64,000 nucleotides of DNA from Pullichristensenella sp002068815. GTDB taxonomy: Bacteria; Bacillota; Clostridia; Christensenellales; Aristaeellaceae. Positions 16,299-24,354 of the stretch are shown piece by piece. How positions within the stretch are numbered: the first letter of the stretch is position 1; each line of letters opens with the position of its first letter. The stretch is taken from NCBI GenBank assembly GCA_040772885.1, contig JAXGXF010000005.1:124001-188000 (forward strand). The letters are read 5' to 3'. The notes under the pieces are model-generated. The model saw nothing but the letters and a program-made list of their open reading frames with translations, was not told the origin of the DNA and searched no databases. A program made the position numbers and the translations under genes.

Positions 16299-16979
16299 TC
16301 AGAGGTAGCAGGCGTACGCGCTCTCCGCGAGCGCGGTCAGTTGCTCGCGGTCGAGTATCTCAAACTGCTGGCGCGAGCGACGGAGGATTCCGCGGTCGCA
16401 CAGCGCGTTCATCACGCGGATCAGGTGGCGGTAGCTCGTGGACGTGAACTCCGCGCACTCGGTGAGGCTGATGCGAAACTCGCAGCCCTCGGAGTTCTCC
16501 AGGATGAACGCCGCGAGCCGCGACTCGATCGGGCAGCTCATGAGGCTCGCGATGTTGTTGTCGAGCTGCGTCACGCGCTCGGCCAGGAGCTTGCACAGGT
16601 AGCGCAGGAACCGGTTGTCGGAAAACAGCGCCTCGCGGTGCAGCTCCAGGTCGATCGCCAGGCACAGGCACACTTCGACCGCCTGCACGCTCAGCCGCGG
16701 CTTCCGCCCCCAGAGCGACGCGACCTCGCCCAGCGCCCCGCTCGAGCGCATGTAGCCGTAGAGTATCCGCTTTCCGGAGGCGCCGGTCTCGATGAGCTTC
16801 ACCTTTCCCTCGACCAGAAAATACAGATAGCGCGACGGATCGCCCCTGCGGATCAGGAACTCGCCGGCGGAGAACTGCAAAAGGCGCGCCATGTCCGCGA
16901 GGTCTACGGAAAACTGCGCCTGTATGCCGGAGGATTCGATGTACTTTTCCAGCCGCGCGCGGTCGTCGATCTGCTTCAT
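16299..16979 (-). CDS. Crp/Fnr family transcriptional regulator (YeiL-like)
   Basis: 226 residues: cyclic-nucleotide-binding-like beta barrel (LLQFSAGEFLIRRGDPSRYLYFLVEGKVKL, residues 33-62), long dimer helix, and a winged HTH (LTECAEFTSTSYRHLIRVMNALCDRGILRR, about 171-200). No N-terminal cysteine cluster for an Fnr Fe-S centre is visible. The barrel lacks an obvious full cAMP pocket, as in YeiL. It is divergent from the BMP nucleoside transporter and a Crp-like box lies between them, so it probably controls that operon and itself. Confidence 0.85.
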   Translation of the reverse strand: MKQIDDRARLEKYIESSGIQAQFSVDLADMARLLQFSAGEFLIRRGDPSRYLYFLVEGKVKLIETGASGKRILYGYMRSSGALGEVASLWGRKPRLSVQAVEVCLCLAIDLELHREALFSDNRFLRYLCKLLAERVTQLDNNIASLMSCPIESRLAAFILENSEGCEFRISLTECAEFTSTSYRHLIRVMNALCDRGILRRSRQQFEILDREQLTALAESAYACYL

Positions 16980-17018
16980 CGGCGCACCTCCTCGTCGTAG
17001 TTGCGGACTGTCGCCTCT

Positions 17019-17024
17019 ATTATA
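17019..17024 (-). promoter_or_regulatory. -10 element of the Crp-type regulator gene
   Basis: Perfect TATAAT on the minus strand about 40 bases before the ATG. No good -35 at 17 bases, which fits activator dependence or autoregulation; the Crp-like box is centred about 65 bases upstream of the expected start site. Confidence 0.5.
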
Positions 17025-17069
17025 CCATTGTTTTTAGAAAAAGCCAGCGCGCCGGTTAAATTCCCCTCA

Positions 17070-17085
17070 TGTGACGTTTGTCACT
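17070..17085. promoter_or_regulatory. Crp-like operator in the divergent control region
   Basis: TGTGA-CGTTTG-TCACT, nearly the Crp consensus TGTGA-N6-TCACA, with GTGAC/GTCAC perfectly symmetric. It lies between the Crp-type regulator and the BMP transporter. Its centre (17077.5) falls about 41 bases before the start expected from the -10 TAGTAT at 17108-17113, the class II activation position. Confidence 0.65.
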
Positions 17086-17167
17086 TCCCCGGGATGCGGG
17101 CCTGTGATAGTATGGACGCGTCGGATATGTTTCATTGCTGATTTGCGAAAGGAAAGGGAAGAAATTC

Positions 17168-18202
17168 ATGAAAAAGATTCTGGCCATTCTGATGCTGGCG
17201 GTCCTCGCGCTGTCCGTGCCGTTTGCGGGCGCCGCGGAATCCAACCCCGACTACTCGGAGTACAAAATCGCGCTGGTATCCGATACGATCGGCACCGAGC
17301 AGTTCATACTGCAGGCCTACAACGCGTTTATGGCCGCGGCCGAGCAGTACGGCTTCACCGCGACCTCGATCGAGTGCTCCGACACCGCCGCGTGGGCGGA
17401 GAAGTCCCGCAACGCCTGCGTCGCGGGCTACGACCTCCTGATCGGCATCGGCTGGGTCTCCGCCGAGCCGTTCTCCGCGCTCGCCGACGAGTTCCCGGAC
17501 ATCGAGTTCGCGGTCGTCGACACGGTTGCCTCGAACCCGCGCATCAAGAGCATCGCGTTCAACACCGTTGAGGGCTGCTATGTCATGGGCGCGATGGTCG
17601 CCTCCGCGTTCCCGGGCGAGAAGCTGTTCGGCTACATCGGCAATTTCCAGAACCAGTCGAACTTCGAGTACCGCTACGGCTTCATCAACGGCGTCAAGTC
17701 CGTGACGCCCGACGCCGAGTTCATGGTCAACTTCACCGATTCCTACTCCGACACGACGGTCGCCTACAACCTCGCGATGCAGCAGGCCGCCGCGGGCTGC
17801 AAGTTCATCATGGGCTCGGTCGCGAGCTCGGCGAACCAGGGCATCTACCAGGCCGCGCTCGAGCTCGCCGGGAAGGGCACGCCGATCTACACCTCGGGCC
17901 TGAGCGTAGACCAGACGACCGCGGACAACCCCTACATCGTGACGGGCCTCACGAAGAACACCGGCGTCTGCACGACGAAGATCATCGACGACTTCCTCGC
18001 CGGCGCGTTCGAGGGCGGCAAGGAAATCCTGGGCTTCGCGGACGATGCGTTCTGCGTCGTGGGCATCTCGTTTGACGCGAAATTCCGCAACGAGGAGATC
18101 ATCACGGATTCCGTGCTCGACGCGGGCCGCAAGGCCGCCGAGGACATCAAGACCGGCGCGGTCGTGCTCGAAGTGCCGCTCGAGGCGGACTACAAGGGCT
18201 AA
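17168..18202 (+). CDS. BMP-family ABC transporter solute-binding protein (nucleoside type)
   Basis: 344 residues. Type I periplasmic-binding fold of the basic membrane protein/PnrA family: KIALVSDTIGTEQFILQAYNAF, LLIGIGWVSAEPFSALADEFPDIEFAVVD, FGYIGNFQNQ, GCKFIMGSVASSANQGIYQAALE. Such proteins bind nucleosides for the ATPase and permeases encoded next. The signal peptide (residues 1 to about 25) ends PFAGAAES with no cysteine, so no lipobox is visible; this is odd for a monoderm. ATG at 17168 follows AAAGGGAAG. First gene of the operon. Confidence 0.87.
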   Translation: MKKILAILMLAVLALSVPFAGAAESNPDYSEYKIALVSDTIGTEQFILQAYNAFMAAAEQYGFTATSIECSDTAAWAEKSRNACVAGYDLLIGIGWVSAEPFSALADEFPDIEFAVVDTVASNPRIKSIAFNTVEGCYVMGAMVASAFPGEKLFGYIGNFQNQSNFEYRYGFINGVKSVTPDAEFMVNFTDSYSDTTVAYNLAMQQAAAGCKFIMGSVASSANQGIYQAALELAGKGTPIYTSGLSVDQTTADNPYIVTGLTKNTGVCTTKIIDDFLAGAFEGGKEILGFADDAFCVVGISFDAKFRNEEIITDSVLDAGRKAAEDIKTGAVVLEVPLEADYKG

Positions 18203-18223
18203 ACGCGCGATGTAAACCTCTCG

Positions 18224-18259
18224 GGCACGGATGGATTTCCCCAAAAATCCGTCCGTGCC
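18224..18259 (+). repeat. Intercistronic hairpin between binding protein and ATPase
   Basis: Arms GGCACGGATGGATTT and AAATCCGTCCGTGCC pair over 15 bases with one G-T mismatch-type position and a six-base loop; no T-run follows. Likely a stabiliser that keeps the binding-protein message in excess over downstream genes. Confidence 0.6.
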
Positions 18260-18284
18260 TGATTTGCGACGGCGGGGGGATGAC

Positions 18285-19805
18285 ATGAGCTACCTGCGGA
18301 TGGAAAACATCACAAAGACCTACGGCCGCGTCGTCGCGAACGACAATGTGTCGCTTCGGCTCGAACAGGGCGAGATACTGGCCGTCGTCGGCGAAAACGG
18401 CGCGGGCAAATCCACGCTGATGAAGGTGCTCTACGGGCTCGAGCGGCCGGACGCGGGCGAGATATTCCTCAACGACCGGCGCGTTTCGCTGCGCAACCCG
18501 TCCGACGCGATGAAGCTCGGCATCGGCATGGTACAGCAGCACTTCATGCTGTTTGGGCCGATGACGGTGACGGAAAACATCGTCTACAACCGCGAGATCG
18601 CGCGCCGCGGCTTCTACGACCGGAGGGCGAACGTCGAGAAGGTGCGCGAACTGTCGAGCGCCTACGGGCTCGAGGTTGACCCGGAGGCGAGGGTCGAGGA
18701 CTGCCCGGTCGGGGCGCAGCAGCGCGTCGAGATCCTCAAGACGCTGTACCAGAACGCCGGCATCATCGTCTTTGACGAGCCGTCGGCGGTCCTGACGCCG
18801 GGCGAGGTCGACGAACTGATCGAGACGATGAAGAAGCTCGCGGCGCTCGGAAAGAGCCTGATTTTGATCACGCACAAGCTGAACGAGGTCATGGCCGTCG
18901 CCGACCGCGTGATGGTCATGCGCGCGGGGAAGCTCGTCGCCGAGCGCATGCGGGCCGAGACGAGCGCGGAGGAGCTCTCGTACCTGATGATCGGGCGGCA
19001 GGTCGTCCACCGGGAGCTCGAAGAGCAGCAGCCGGGCGGCGAGGTGCTTTATGTCGAGCACCTGACGATGGGCAGCGTCGAGGGCAAGAGGGTATTGAGC
19101 GACGTGAGCCTCCGCGTGCGCGCGGGCGAGATCGTCGGCATCGCGGGCGTGTCCGGAAACGGGCAGACGGAGCTCGTGCGCTGCGTGACCGGGCTCGAGC
19201 GGGACTATCTCGGGACGGTCCGCGTCGCGGGGAAGGACGTATCGCGCGATCGCGTGCGCCGCGTCCGGGCCGCGGGGCTCACCTACATCCCGGAGGACCG
19301 CTACCTCTGGGGCAGCGCGCGCGAGGCGACGCTTGCGGAGAACGCGCTGATGGGCGACGAGGGGACCGAGCGGTTCTCGAAGCGCGGCGTCTTAAAGCTC
19401 CGGGCGGTCGGCCGGCACGCGGACGGACTGATCGAAAAATACGCGGTCAAGGCCGCCTCGCGCAGGCAGCGGATGAAGGAGCTGTCCGGCGGAAACGCGC
19501 AGAAGCTGATCACCGCGCGCGAGATCGAGCGGGATTTTCCGCTGCTCGTCGCGTGCGAGCCGACGCGCGGCATCGACGTCGGCGCGATGGAGTTCATCCA
19601 CGAGCGGCTGCTGGAGAAGCGCAAAAACGGCGGGGGCGTGCTGCTCGTCTCGTCGGAGATGACCGAGATCCTGAAGCTCAGCGACCGCATTTATGTTATG
19701 TACGAGGGGAAGATCCGCCACGAGTTCCTGCGCGGCTCGGTCGACGACCGGAAGCTCGGGCTTCTGATGACGGGGGGGAGGGTGGACGATGCGGCGCAAC
19801 TCTGA
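18285..19805 (+). CDS. ABC transporter ATP-binding protein, tandem ATPase domains (nucleoside type)
   Basis: 506 residues with two ATPase domains, the layout of nucleoside and sugar importers. Domain 1: Walker A GENGAGKST, Q-loop MVQQHFML, Walker B IIVFDEPSAVLTPGE. Its signature reads DCPVGAQQR instead of the usual LSVG-QQR. Domain 2: degenerate Walker A GVSGNGQTEL (usual for the family), signature ELSGGNAQK, Walker B LLVACEPTRGID. Thus one composite site is canonical and the other looks dead. ATG at 18285 follows GGGGGGATGAC. Overlaps the first permease by 17 bases. Confidence 0.9.
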   Translation: MSYLRMENITKTYGRVVANDNVSLRLEQGEILAVVGENGAGKSTLMKVLYGLERPDAGEIFLNDRRVSLRNPSDAMKLGIGMVQQHFMLFGPMTVTENIVYNREIARRGFYDRRANVEKVRELSSAYGLEVDPEARVEDCPVGAQQRVEILKTLYQNAGIIVFDEPSAVLTPGEVDELIETMKKLAALGKSLILITHKLNEVMAVADRVMVMRAGKLVAERMRAETSAEELSYLMIGRQVVHRELEEQQPGGEVLYVEHLTMGSVEGKRVLSDVSLRVRAGEIVGIAGVSGNGQTELVRCVTGLERDYLGTVRVAGKDVSRDRVRRVRAAGLTYIPEDRYLWGSAREATLAENALMGDEGTERFSKRGVLKLRAVGRHADGLIEKYAVKAASRRQRMKELSGGNAQKLITAREIERDFPLLVACEPTRGIDVGAMEFIHERLLEKRKNGGGVLLVSSEMTEILKLSDRIYVMYEGKIRHEFLRGSVDDRKLGLLMTGGRVDDAAQL

Positions 19806-20880
19806 ACTGTCGATCCGGCTCCGCCGGCTTCTGGGCGCGCTCAAGTTCCCGCTGATCTCGGTCGCGGTCGGGCTGCTCGTCGGCGGCGCGATCATTGCAT
19901 TTTCGGGGCACAACGGCTGGGAGGGCGTCAAGGGGCTGCTCGTCGGCGGCTTCGGCTCGATGCACGCGGTGACGACGACGCTGAACCGCGCGACGCCGAT
20001 CATCTTCGCGGGCCTGTCCTCCGCGCTCGCGTGGGGCTCCGGGTACGCGAGCATGGGCATCTCCGGCCAGATGATCTTGGGCGCGCTCACGAGCTCCGTC
20101 GTCGCGGTCGCGTGCCCCGGCCCCGCGCCGCTCGTCGCCGCGGTGTCGCTCATCGCGGGCATGGCGGCCGGGATGCTGTACGCGCTGCTCGCCGCGTGGA
20201 TCAGCGCGCGGTTCGAGGCGTCGCTTCTGATCATCACGCTGATGCTCAACTACATCGCGGACAATTCGGCCTCGTACCTCACGACCTACACGTTCCGCGA
20301 CCCGACCGCCGCCGACCGGCTCGCGGTGCAGACGCAGAAGATCACCGGCGCGATCCTCCCGCGGCTGTTTTCGAAGTACACGGTGCACTGGGGCTTCGTG
20401 CTCGCGGTCGTGTTCGTGCTCATCATGCTGTTCATCACGCGGCGGACGTCGTTCGGCTACCGCGCGCGCATGAGCGGGCTGAACCCGCGCTTCGCTGAAT
20501 ACGGCGGCGTCGACAGCTTAAAGACCATGTACCTCATGATGCTGCTCTCCGGCGCGATGGCGGGGCTCGGGGGCGCGGCGGAGGCGCTCGGCACGCGCTT
20601 CCGGTACGTCGACAAGATGATCACGTCGCCCGGCTACGCGTGGAGCGGCATCACGGCGTCCCTGATGTCGAGCAACCACCCGCTGGGCGTGCTCCTGAGC
20701 TCCATATTCCTCGCGGGGCTGACGACCGGCGGCGCGTCGATAGAATTGACGATGAACACGCCGTCCGAGATCACCTCAATCATACAGGGCGTTTTGACGA
20801 TGCTCGTGACCGCGAAGTTCGCCGTCGGCTGGTTCCGCAGGCGGCGCTCGCAGCGCAAGGGGGTGTCGCGCGATGTTTAA
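19789..20880 (+). CDS. ABC transporter permease 1 (nucleoside type)
   Basis: 363-residue inner membrane permease of the BMP/ribose-type family with about 9-10 helices. Recognised by GWEGVKGLLVGGFGSMHAV, TPIIFAGLSSALAWGSGYASMGISGQM and FGYRARMSGLNPRFAEYGG. Forms the channel with permease 2. Overlaps both neighbours (17 bases with the ATPase gene, 8 with permease 2). Confidence 0.88.
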   Translation: MRRNSELSIRLRRLLGALKFPLISVAVGLLVGGAIIAFSGHNGWEGVKGLLVGGFGSMHAVTTTLNRATPIIFAGLSSALAWGSGYASMGISGQMILGALTSSVVAVACPGPAPLVAAVSLIAGMAAGMLYALLAAWISARFEASLLIITLMLNYIADNSASYLTTYTFRDPTAADRLAVQTQKITGAILPRLFSKYTVHWGFVLAVVFVLIMLFITRRTSFGYRARMSGLNPRFAEYGGVDSLKTMYLMMLLSGAMAGLGGAAEALGTRFRYVDKMITSPGYAWSGITASLMSSNHPLGVLLSSIFLAGLTTGGASIELTMNTPSEITSIIQGVLTMLVTAKFAVGWFRRRRSQRKGVSRDV

Positions 20881-21796
20881 CATCGGGTATTTCTCGGCGA
20901 TCGTCAGCTCGACGCTTCGGATGTGCGCGCCGCTCCTCTATTGCTCGCTCGCGGCCGCGATCTGCCAGAAGGCGCAGGTGTTCAACATCGCGATGGAGGG
21001 CATGATGATGGCGAGCGCGTTCTTCAGCATCGTCGTCAACTATTTCACCAACAGCGTCTGGCTCGCGCTGCTCGCGGGGGTCGCGGGCTCCGTCGCGGTC
21101 GCGATGATTTTGGGCCTGTTCATCGTAAAGCTCAAGGCGTCGCCGGTCATCGTCGGCATGGCGATCAACACGATGATGGTCGGCCTCACGACGTACCTGA
21201 TGTACATCTTCTTCGGCACGAAGGGCGTGTTCACGCACCCGAGCCTCGTGGGGCTGCCGAAGGTCGCGCTGCCGTTCGGGGGCGTGGCCGCGGACATGCT
21301 CGCGGGGCTGACGTTCGTCGACTACGGCGCATTCGCAGCCTCCGCTCTCGCGTTCGTCGTGCTGTATCGAATGACCGTCGGCTACAGGCTCCGCGCGATC
21401 GGCATCAGCCCCGAGGCCGCGCGCAGCATGGGGACGCCGATCGAGAGCTACCAGTTCGCGACGCTCGCGGTCTCCGGCGCGCTCTGCGGGCTCGCGGGCG
21501 TGCTTTTGTCGATGGGCTCGGTCACGCTGTTCATCCAGAACATCACCTCCGGCCGCGGCTACATCGCGATGGCGGCGAACAACCTGGGCAAATCGCATCC
21601 GCTCGGCGTGCTCGCGGCGAGCCTGTTCTTCGGCTGCTGCCAGGCGCTCGGAAATTTCCTGCAGAACACGTCGCTGAAGGGGCAGATCACCGCGTCGATC
21701 CCGTACGCGGCGACGGTGCTCGCGCTGATCCTGTTCACCGTGCGCAGGCGCGCGGCCCGGAAAAACAAAATCCGAAAGGTCTTGAACGACAGATGA
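20873..21796 (+). CDS. ABC transporter permease 2 (nucleoside type)
   Basis: 307-residue membrane permease, second half of the heterodimer. STLRMCAPLLYCSLAAAICQKAQVFNIAMEGMMM is the typical first third, with MTVGYRLRAIGISPEAARSMGTPIESYQ as the cytoplasmic coupling loop. Its stop overlaps the next gene as ATGA, so the two phosphoesterase genes downstream are translated in coupling with the transporter. Confidence 0.88.
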   Translation: MFNIGYFSAIVSSTLRMCAPLLYCSLAAAICQKAQVFNIAMEGMMMASAFFSIVVNYFTNSVWLALLAGVAGSVAVAMILGLFIVKLKASPVIVGMAINTMMVGLTTYLMYIFFGTKGVFTHPSLVGLPKVALPFGGVAADMLAGLTFVDYGAFAASALAFVVLYRMTVGYRLRAIGISPEAARSMGTPIESYQFATLAVSGALCGLAGVLLSMGSVTLFIQNITSGRGYIAMAANNLGKSHPLGVLAASLFFGCCQALGNFLQNTSLKGQITASIPYAATVLALILFTVRRRAARKNKIRKVLNDR

Positions 21797-22509
21797 TCAT
21801 CCGCCTCGACGCCCACACGCACACCGTCGCCTCCGATCACGCCTACTCGACCGCCCTCGAAAACTGTGCAGCCGCCGCGAAGGCCGGCATGGAGGCGATC
21901 GGCATGACCGACCACGCGCCGCCGCTTTACGGAGCGCCCAGCAAGCTGCACTTCGCAAACCTGAACGCCGTCGATCGCGAGGTGCTGGGCGTAACCATGC
22001 TGCGCGGCGCCGAGCTCAACATCATGGACGCAAACGGCTCGCTGTTTCTCAAGGACGAGTTTTTAAAGGACCTCGACTACTGCATCGCGAGCGTGCACCC
22101 GCTTCTCTACGCGCCGGCGGGCGCGGGGGAGGGGCTCTGGGCGTACGCGGGCGCGATGAAGAACCCGCGCGTGAAGATCATCGGCCACCCGGAGGACGCG
22201 CGCGTGCCGGTCGACTTCGACGAGCTCGCCCGCGCCGCGAGCGACACGCTGACGCTCATCGAGGTCAACAACTCGTCGCTCCGGGCGGGCAGCTACCGCA
22301 TGAACACGCATGCGAACATGGCAAAGATGCTCCGGGCCTGCGAGCGGCACGGGGTCTTCGTCTCGCTCGGCTCCGACGCGCACTTCGCGACGGCGGTCGG
22401 GCGCTTCGGCGAGGCGCTGCAGCTGCTTTCGGAGCTCGATTTCCCGGAGGAGCTCGTCGCGAGCACCTCGCTGGACAAATTCCGCGCGCTGATCGGGAGG
22501 AAGGCATGA
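21793..22509 (+). CDS. PHP-domain phosphoesterase (YcdX-like)
   Basis: 238-residue PHP hydrolase. Metal motifs: DAHTHTVASDHAYST (residues 5-19), GMTDHAPP near 37, RGAELNIMD near 75, ASVHPLLY, IGHPEDAR and SLGSDAH near 195. These bind a trinuclear metal centre and hydrolyse phosphoesters. Coupled by ATGA overlaps to both the permease and the next phosphoesterase. Placement in a nucleoside import operon suggests nucleotide or sugar phosphate turnover, an inference. Confidence 0.85.
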   Translation: MIIRLDAHTHTVASDHAYSTALENCAAAAKAGMEAIGMTDHAPPLYGAPSKLHFANLNAVDREVLGVTMLRGAELNIMDANGSLFLKDEFLKDLDYCIASVHPLLYAPAGAGEGLWAYAGAMKNPRVKIIGHPEDARVPVDFDELARAASDTLTLIEVNNSSLRAGSYRMNTHANMAKMLRACERHGVFVSLGSDAHFATAVGRFGEALQLLSELDFPEELVASTSLDKFRALIGRKA

Positions 22510-23294
22510 AATTCCTGCACATCTCCGACACCCACTTCCTGCGCGACGCCGAAGACGCGAAGGGGTCGCTGCGCGACGTGCTCGTGCGGATGACGCCGCC
22601 GCTCGAGCAATTGGACAAACTGCTTGAAGCAGCCGGCGGCCCGTTCGACTTCGTCCTCCATACGGGCGACCTCTGCGACGGCGGAAGTGCGGGGGACTAC
22701 CGCGCGCTGCGCGAGGGGCTCGAGCGGCGCTTTCCCGGCGCCCCGATCCACGCGGTGCCGGGCAACCACGACCGCGAGGGCGCGTGGCGGGACGGCTGGG
22801 GGGAGGACTTCTTCCGCGTCAAGGCGGCGCGCTTCGGCGAGCTCGCGATCGTGCTTTTGAACAGCTCGGACCCGAAGCACCCGGACGGGCGCATCCGGGA
22901 GGCGGACTGCGACCTCCTGGAGCGCGCGCTCGCGGAGATCGGCGGCCGGCCGTCGATACTGCTCCTGCACCACCACCTGATCCCCGGGCAGTTCACGCTG
23001 CCGACGGCGGTATACCCGGAGCGATTCCGGCGGATCGTCGCGGAGAGCAATCTGCTCGCGCTGTTCAACGGCCACACGCACCACGCGCACGCGGGCGCCT
23101 TCGCCGGCAAGCCCTGCTATACGGCCGGCAGCCTGTCGTTTCGCGGCACGAACCGCGAGACCGCCGTCGCGTTCGACGAGTTCGCCGCGATCAACCGCTG
23201 CCGTTTCGGGCCCGAGGGCCTCTTCGTCGAGGCGATTTCGCAGGGCGCGAAGCCCAGGCCGCTCGCGGACATCGCGCTGCCGATCAGGACATAA
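22506..23294 (+). CDS. Calcineurin-like metallophosphoesterase (CpdA-like)
   Basis: 262 residues with the full metallophosphoesterase set: ISDTHFL (residues 6-12), HTGDLCDGG near 57, PGNHDREG near 85, LLHHHLI near 157 and FNGHTHHAHAG near 192. Closest in style to class III cyclic nucleotide phosphodiesterases such as CpdA. A cyclic nucleotide phosphodiesterase at the end of an operon led by a Crp-type box would make a feedback loop; substrate not proven. Starts by ATGA overlap. Confidence 0.82.
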   Translation: MKFLHISDTHFLRDAEDAKGSLRDVLVRMTPPLEQLDKLLEAAGGPFDFVLHTGDLCDGGSAGDYRALREGLERRFPGAPIHAVPGNHDREGAWRDGWGEDFFRVKAARFGELAIVLLNSSDPKHPDGRIREADCDLLERALAEIGGRPSILLLHHHLIPGQFTLPTAVYPERFRRIVAESNLLALFNGHTHHAHAGAFAGKPCYTAGSLSFRGTNRETAVAFDEFAAINRCRFGPEGLFVEAISQGAKPRPLADIALPIRT

Positions 23295-23295
23295 A

Positions 23296-23328
23296 ACAAC
23301 CGGCGATCCCTTGCGGGACCGCCGGTCT
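23296..23328. terminator. Terminator between the nucleoside operon and ferritin
   Basis: Stem CCGGCGATCCC / GGGACCGCCGG (one mismatch) with loop TTGC. On the minus strand it is followed by TTGTTTTATG, so it ends ferritin transcripts well; it can also serve the plus strand weakly. Confidence 0.6.
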
Positions 23329-23337
23329 CTTGTCGGA

Positions 23338-23847
23338 TCAGAGCGCGAGCGACGGCGGCGCGTACGTGCGGCCGGCCAGCTCGCTGTTGAGCATGTAGAG
23401 TCCCTTCGCGTCGGTTCCGAACAGCTCCATCTTCGTGATCAGGTCGGTCGCGTTTTTCTCCTCCTCGCCCTGCTCCGCGACGAACCAGTCGAGCATCTGC
23501 ATCGCGCGGTAGTCCTTTTCCTCGGCGGCCGCGGTGTAGATCGCGTGGATGAGCTGCGTCACGTACCTCTCGTGCTCGAGCGCCTGTTTCAGAGGCGCCG
23601 CGTGGCTGGAGGTGTCGGTCTCGGGCTTTTCGACCGCCTCGAGGGAGACCCGCACGCCGTTGTTCAGCAGATATTGCAAAAACAGCATCGCGTGGTCTCG
23701 CTCCTCCTGCGCCTGCACCCGGAACCAGTTCTCAAACCCGTTCAGCCCCACGTGGGCGTAGTAGTTCGCAAAGTCCAGGTACAGGTAGGCGGAGTAGAAT
23801 TCCTTGTTGATCTGGGTGTTGATCAGTTGGGCGATTTTCGCGTTCAT
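23338..23847 (-). CDS. ftnA: Non-haem ferritin
   Basis: 169-residue ferritin, family length. Four-helix bundle with the ferroxidase residues in EFYSAYLYLDFANYY (Glu and Tyr), QEERDHAMLF (Glu, His) and later HERYVTQLIHAIYTAA and EQGEEEKNA. Stores iron as ferric mineral and limits Fenton chemistry. ATG at 23847 follows AAGGAGGG. Directly after desulfoferrodoxin, same mRNA, forming an oxygen-defence pair. Confidence 0.92.
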   Translation of the reverse strand: MNAKIAQLINTQINKEFYSAYLYLDFANYYAHVGLNGFENWFRVQAQEERDHAMLFLQYLLNNGVRVSLEAVEKPETDTSSHAAPLKQALEHERYVTQLIHAIYTAAAEEKDYRAMQMLDWFVAEQGEEEKNATDLITKMELFGTDAKGLYMLNSELAGRTYAPPSLAL

Positions 23848-23897
23848 GGCGCCGCCCTCCTTTCGGGTTCTGTCGTCGGTGAACCCGCCGGCTCCGG

Positions 23898-24278
23898 TCA
23901 GATCGTCGCCTTCCAGAGCCCGTGCAGGTTGCAGTATTCGAACACCGCGACCGGCTTGTCGCCGAGCAGCGCGAACTGCGCCTTCGGCAGGTCGCCCGGC
24001 TTCAGCACCTTGCGCTGGCCGCCGTTCTCGGTCTGAAGGTAGATCCACTCGATGTAGTGCTCGGGGACCATCGGATGCGCGACGGCGCCGACGTTCACGG
24101 TCACGATGTCGCCCTCGACGGTCGCGACGGGCACGTGCTTCTCAAGGCTCGCGTCGACGGTGCCCGGGATGAGCTCCGTCATGTGGTCGCCGCAGCAGGT
24201 GATGGGCGCGCCGCTCTCGTGGATCATGCCGATCAGGTTGCCGCAGTGCTTGCAGATGAAGAAACGCTGCTCTTTCAT
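23898..24278 (-). CDS. dfx: Desulfoferrodoxin (superoxide reductase)
   Basis: 126 residues. N-terminal desulforedoxin centre: Cys9, Cys12, Cys28, Cys29. C-terminal superoxide reductase centre: His48 (EKHVP), His68 and His74 (HPMVPEH), Cys116 and His119 (CNLHG). Both iron sites are therefore complete (two-iron form). It reduces superoxide to hydrogen peroxide without making oxygen, as in anaerobes. AGGGAGG before the ATG. Confidence 0.96.
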   Translation of the reverse strand: MKEQRFFICKHCGNLIGMIHESGAPITCCGDHMTELIPGTVDASLEKHVPVATVEGDIVTVNVGAVAHPMVPEHYIEWIYLQTENGGQRKVLKPGDLPKAQFALLGDKPVAVFEYCNLHGLWKATI

Positions 24279-24310
24279 GGATGTAACCTCCCTCTCTCTG
24301 TTTCACCTGT

Positions 24311-24339
24311 ATGATACCATCTCCGATGGCCCATTGAAA
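24311..24339 (-). promoter_or_regulatory. Promoter of dfx-ftnA
   Basis: Minus strand TTTCAA, 17 bases, TATCAT (24316-24311), about 33 bases before the dfx ATG. No clear PerR or Fur box seen. Confidence 0.45.
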
Positions 24340-24354
24340 CGCGGTTTTGAAAAA

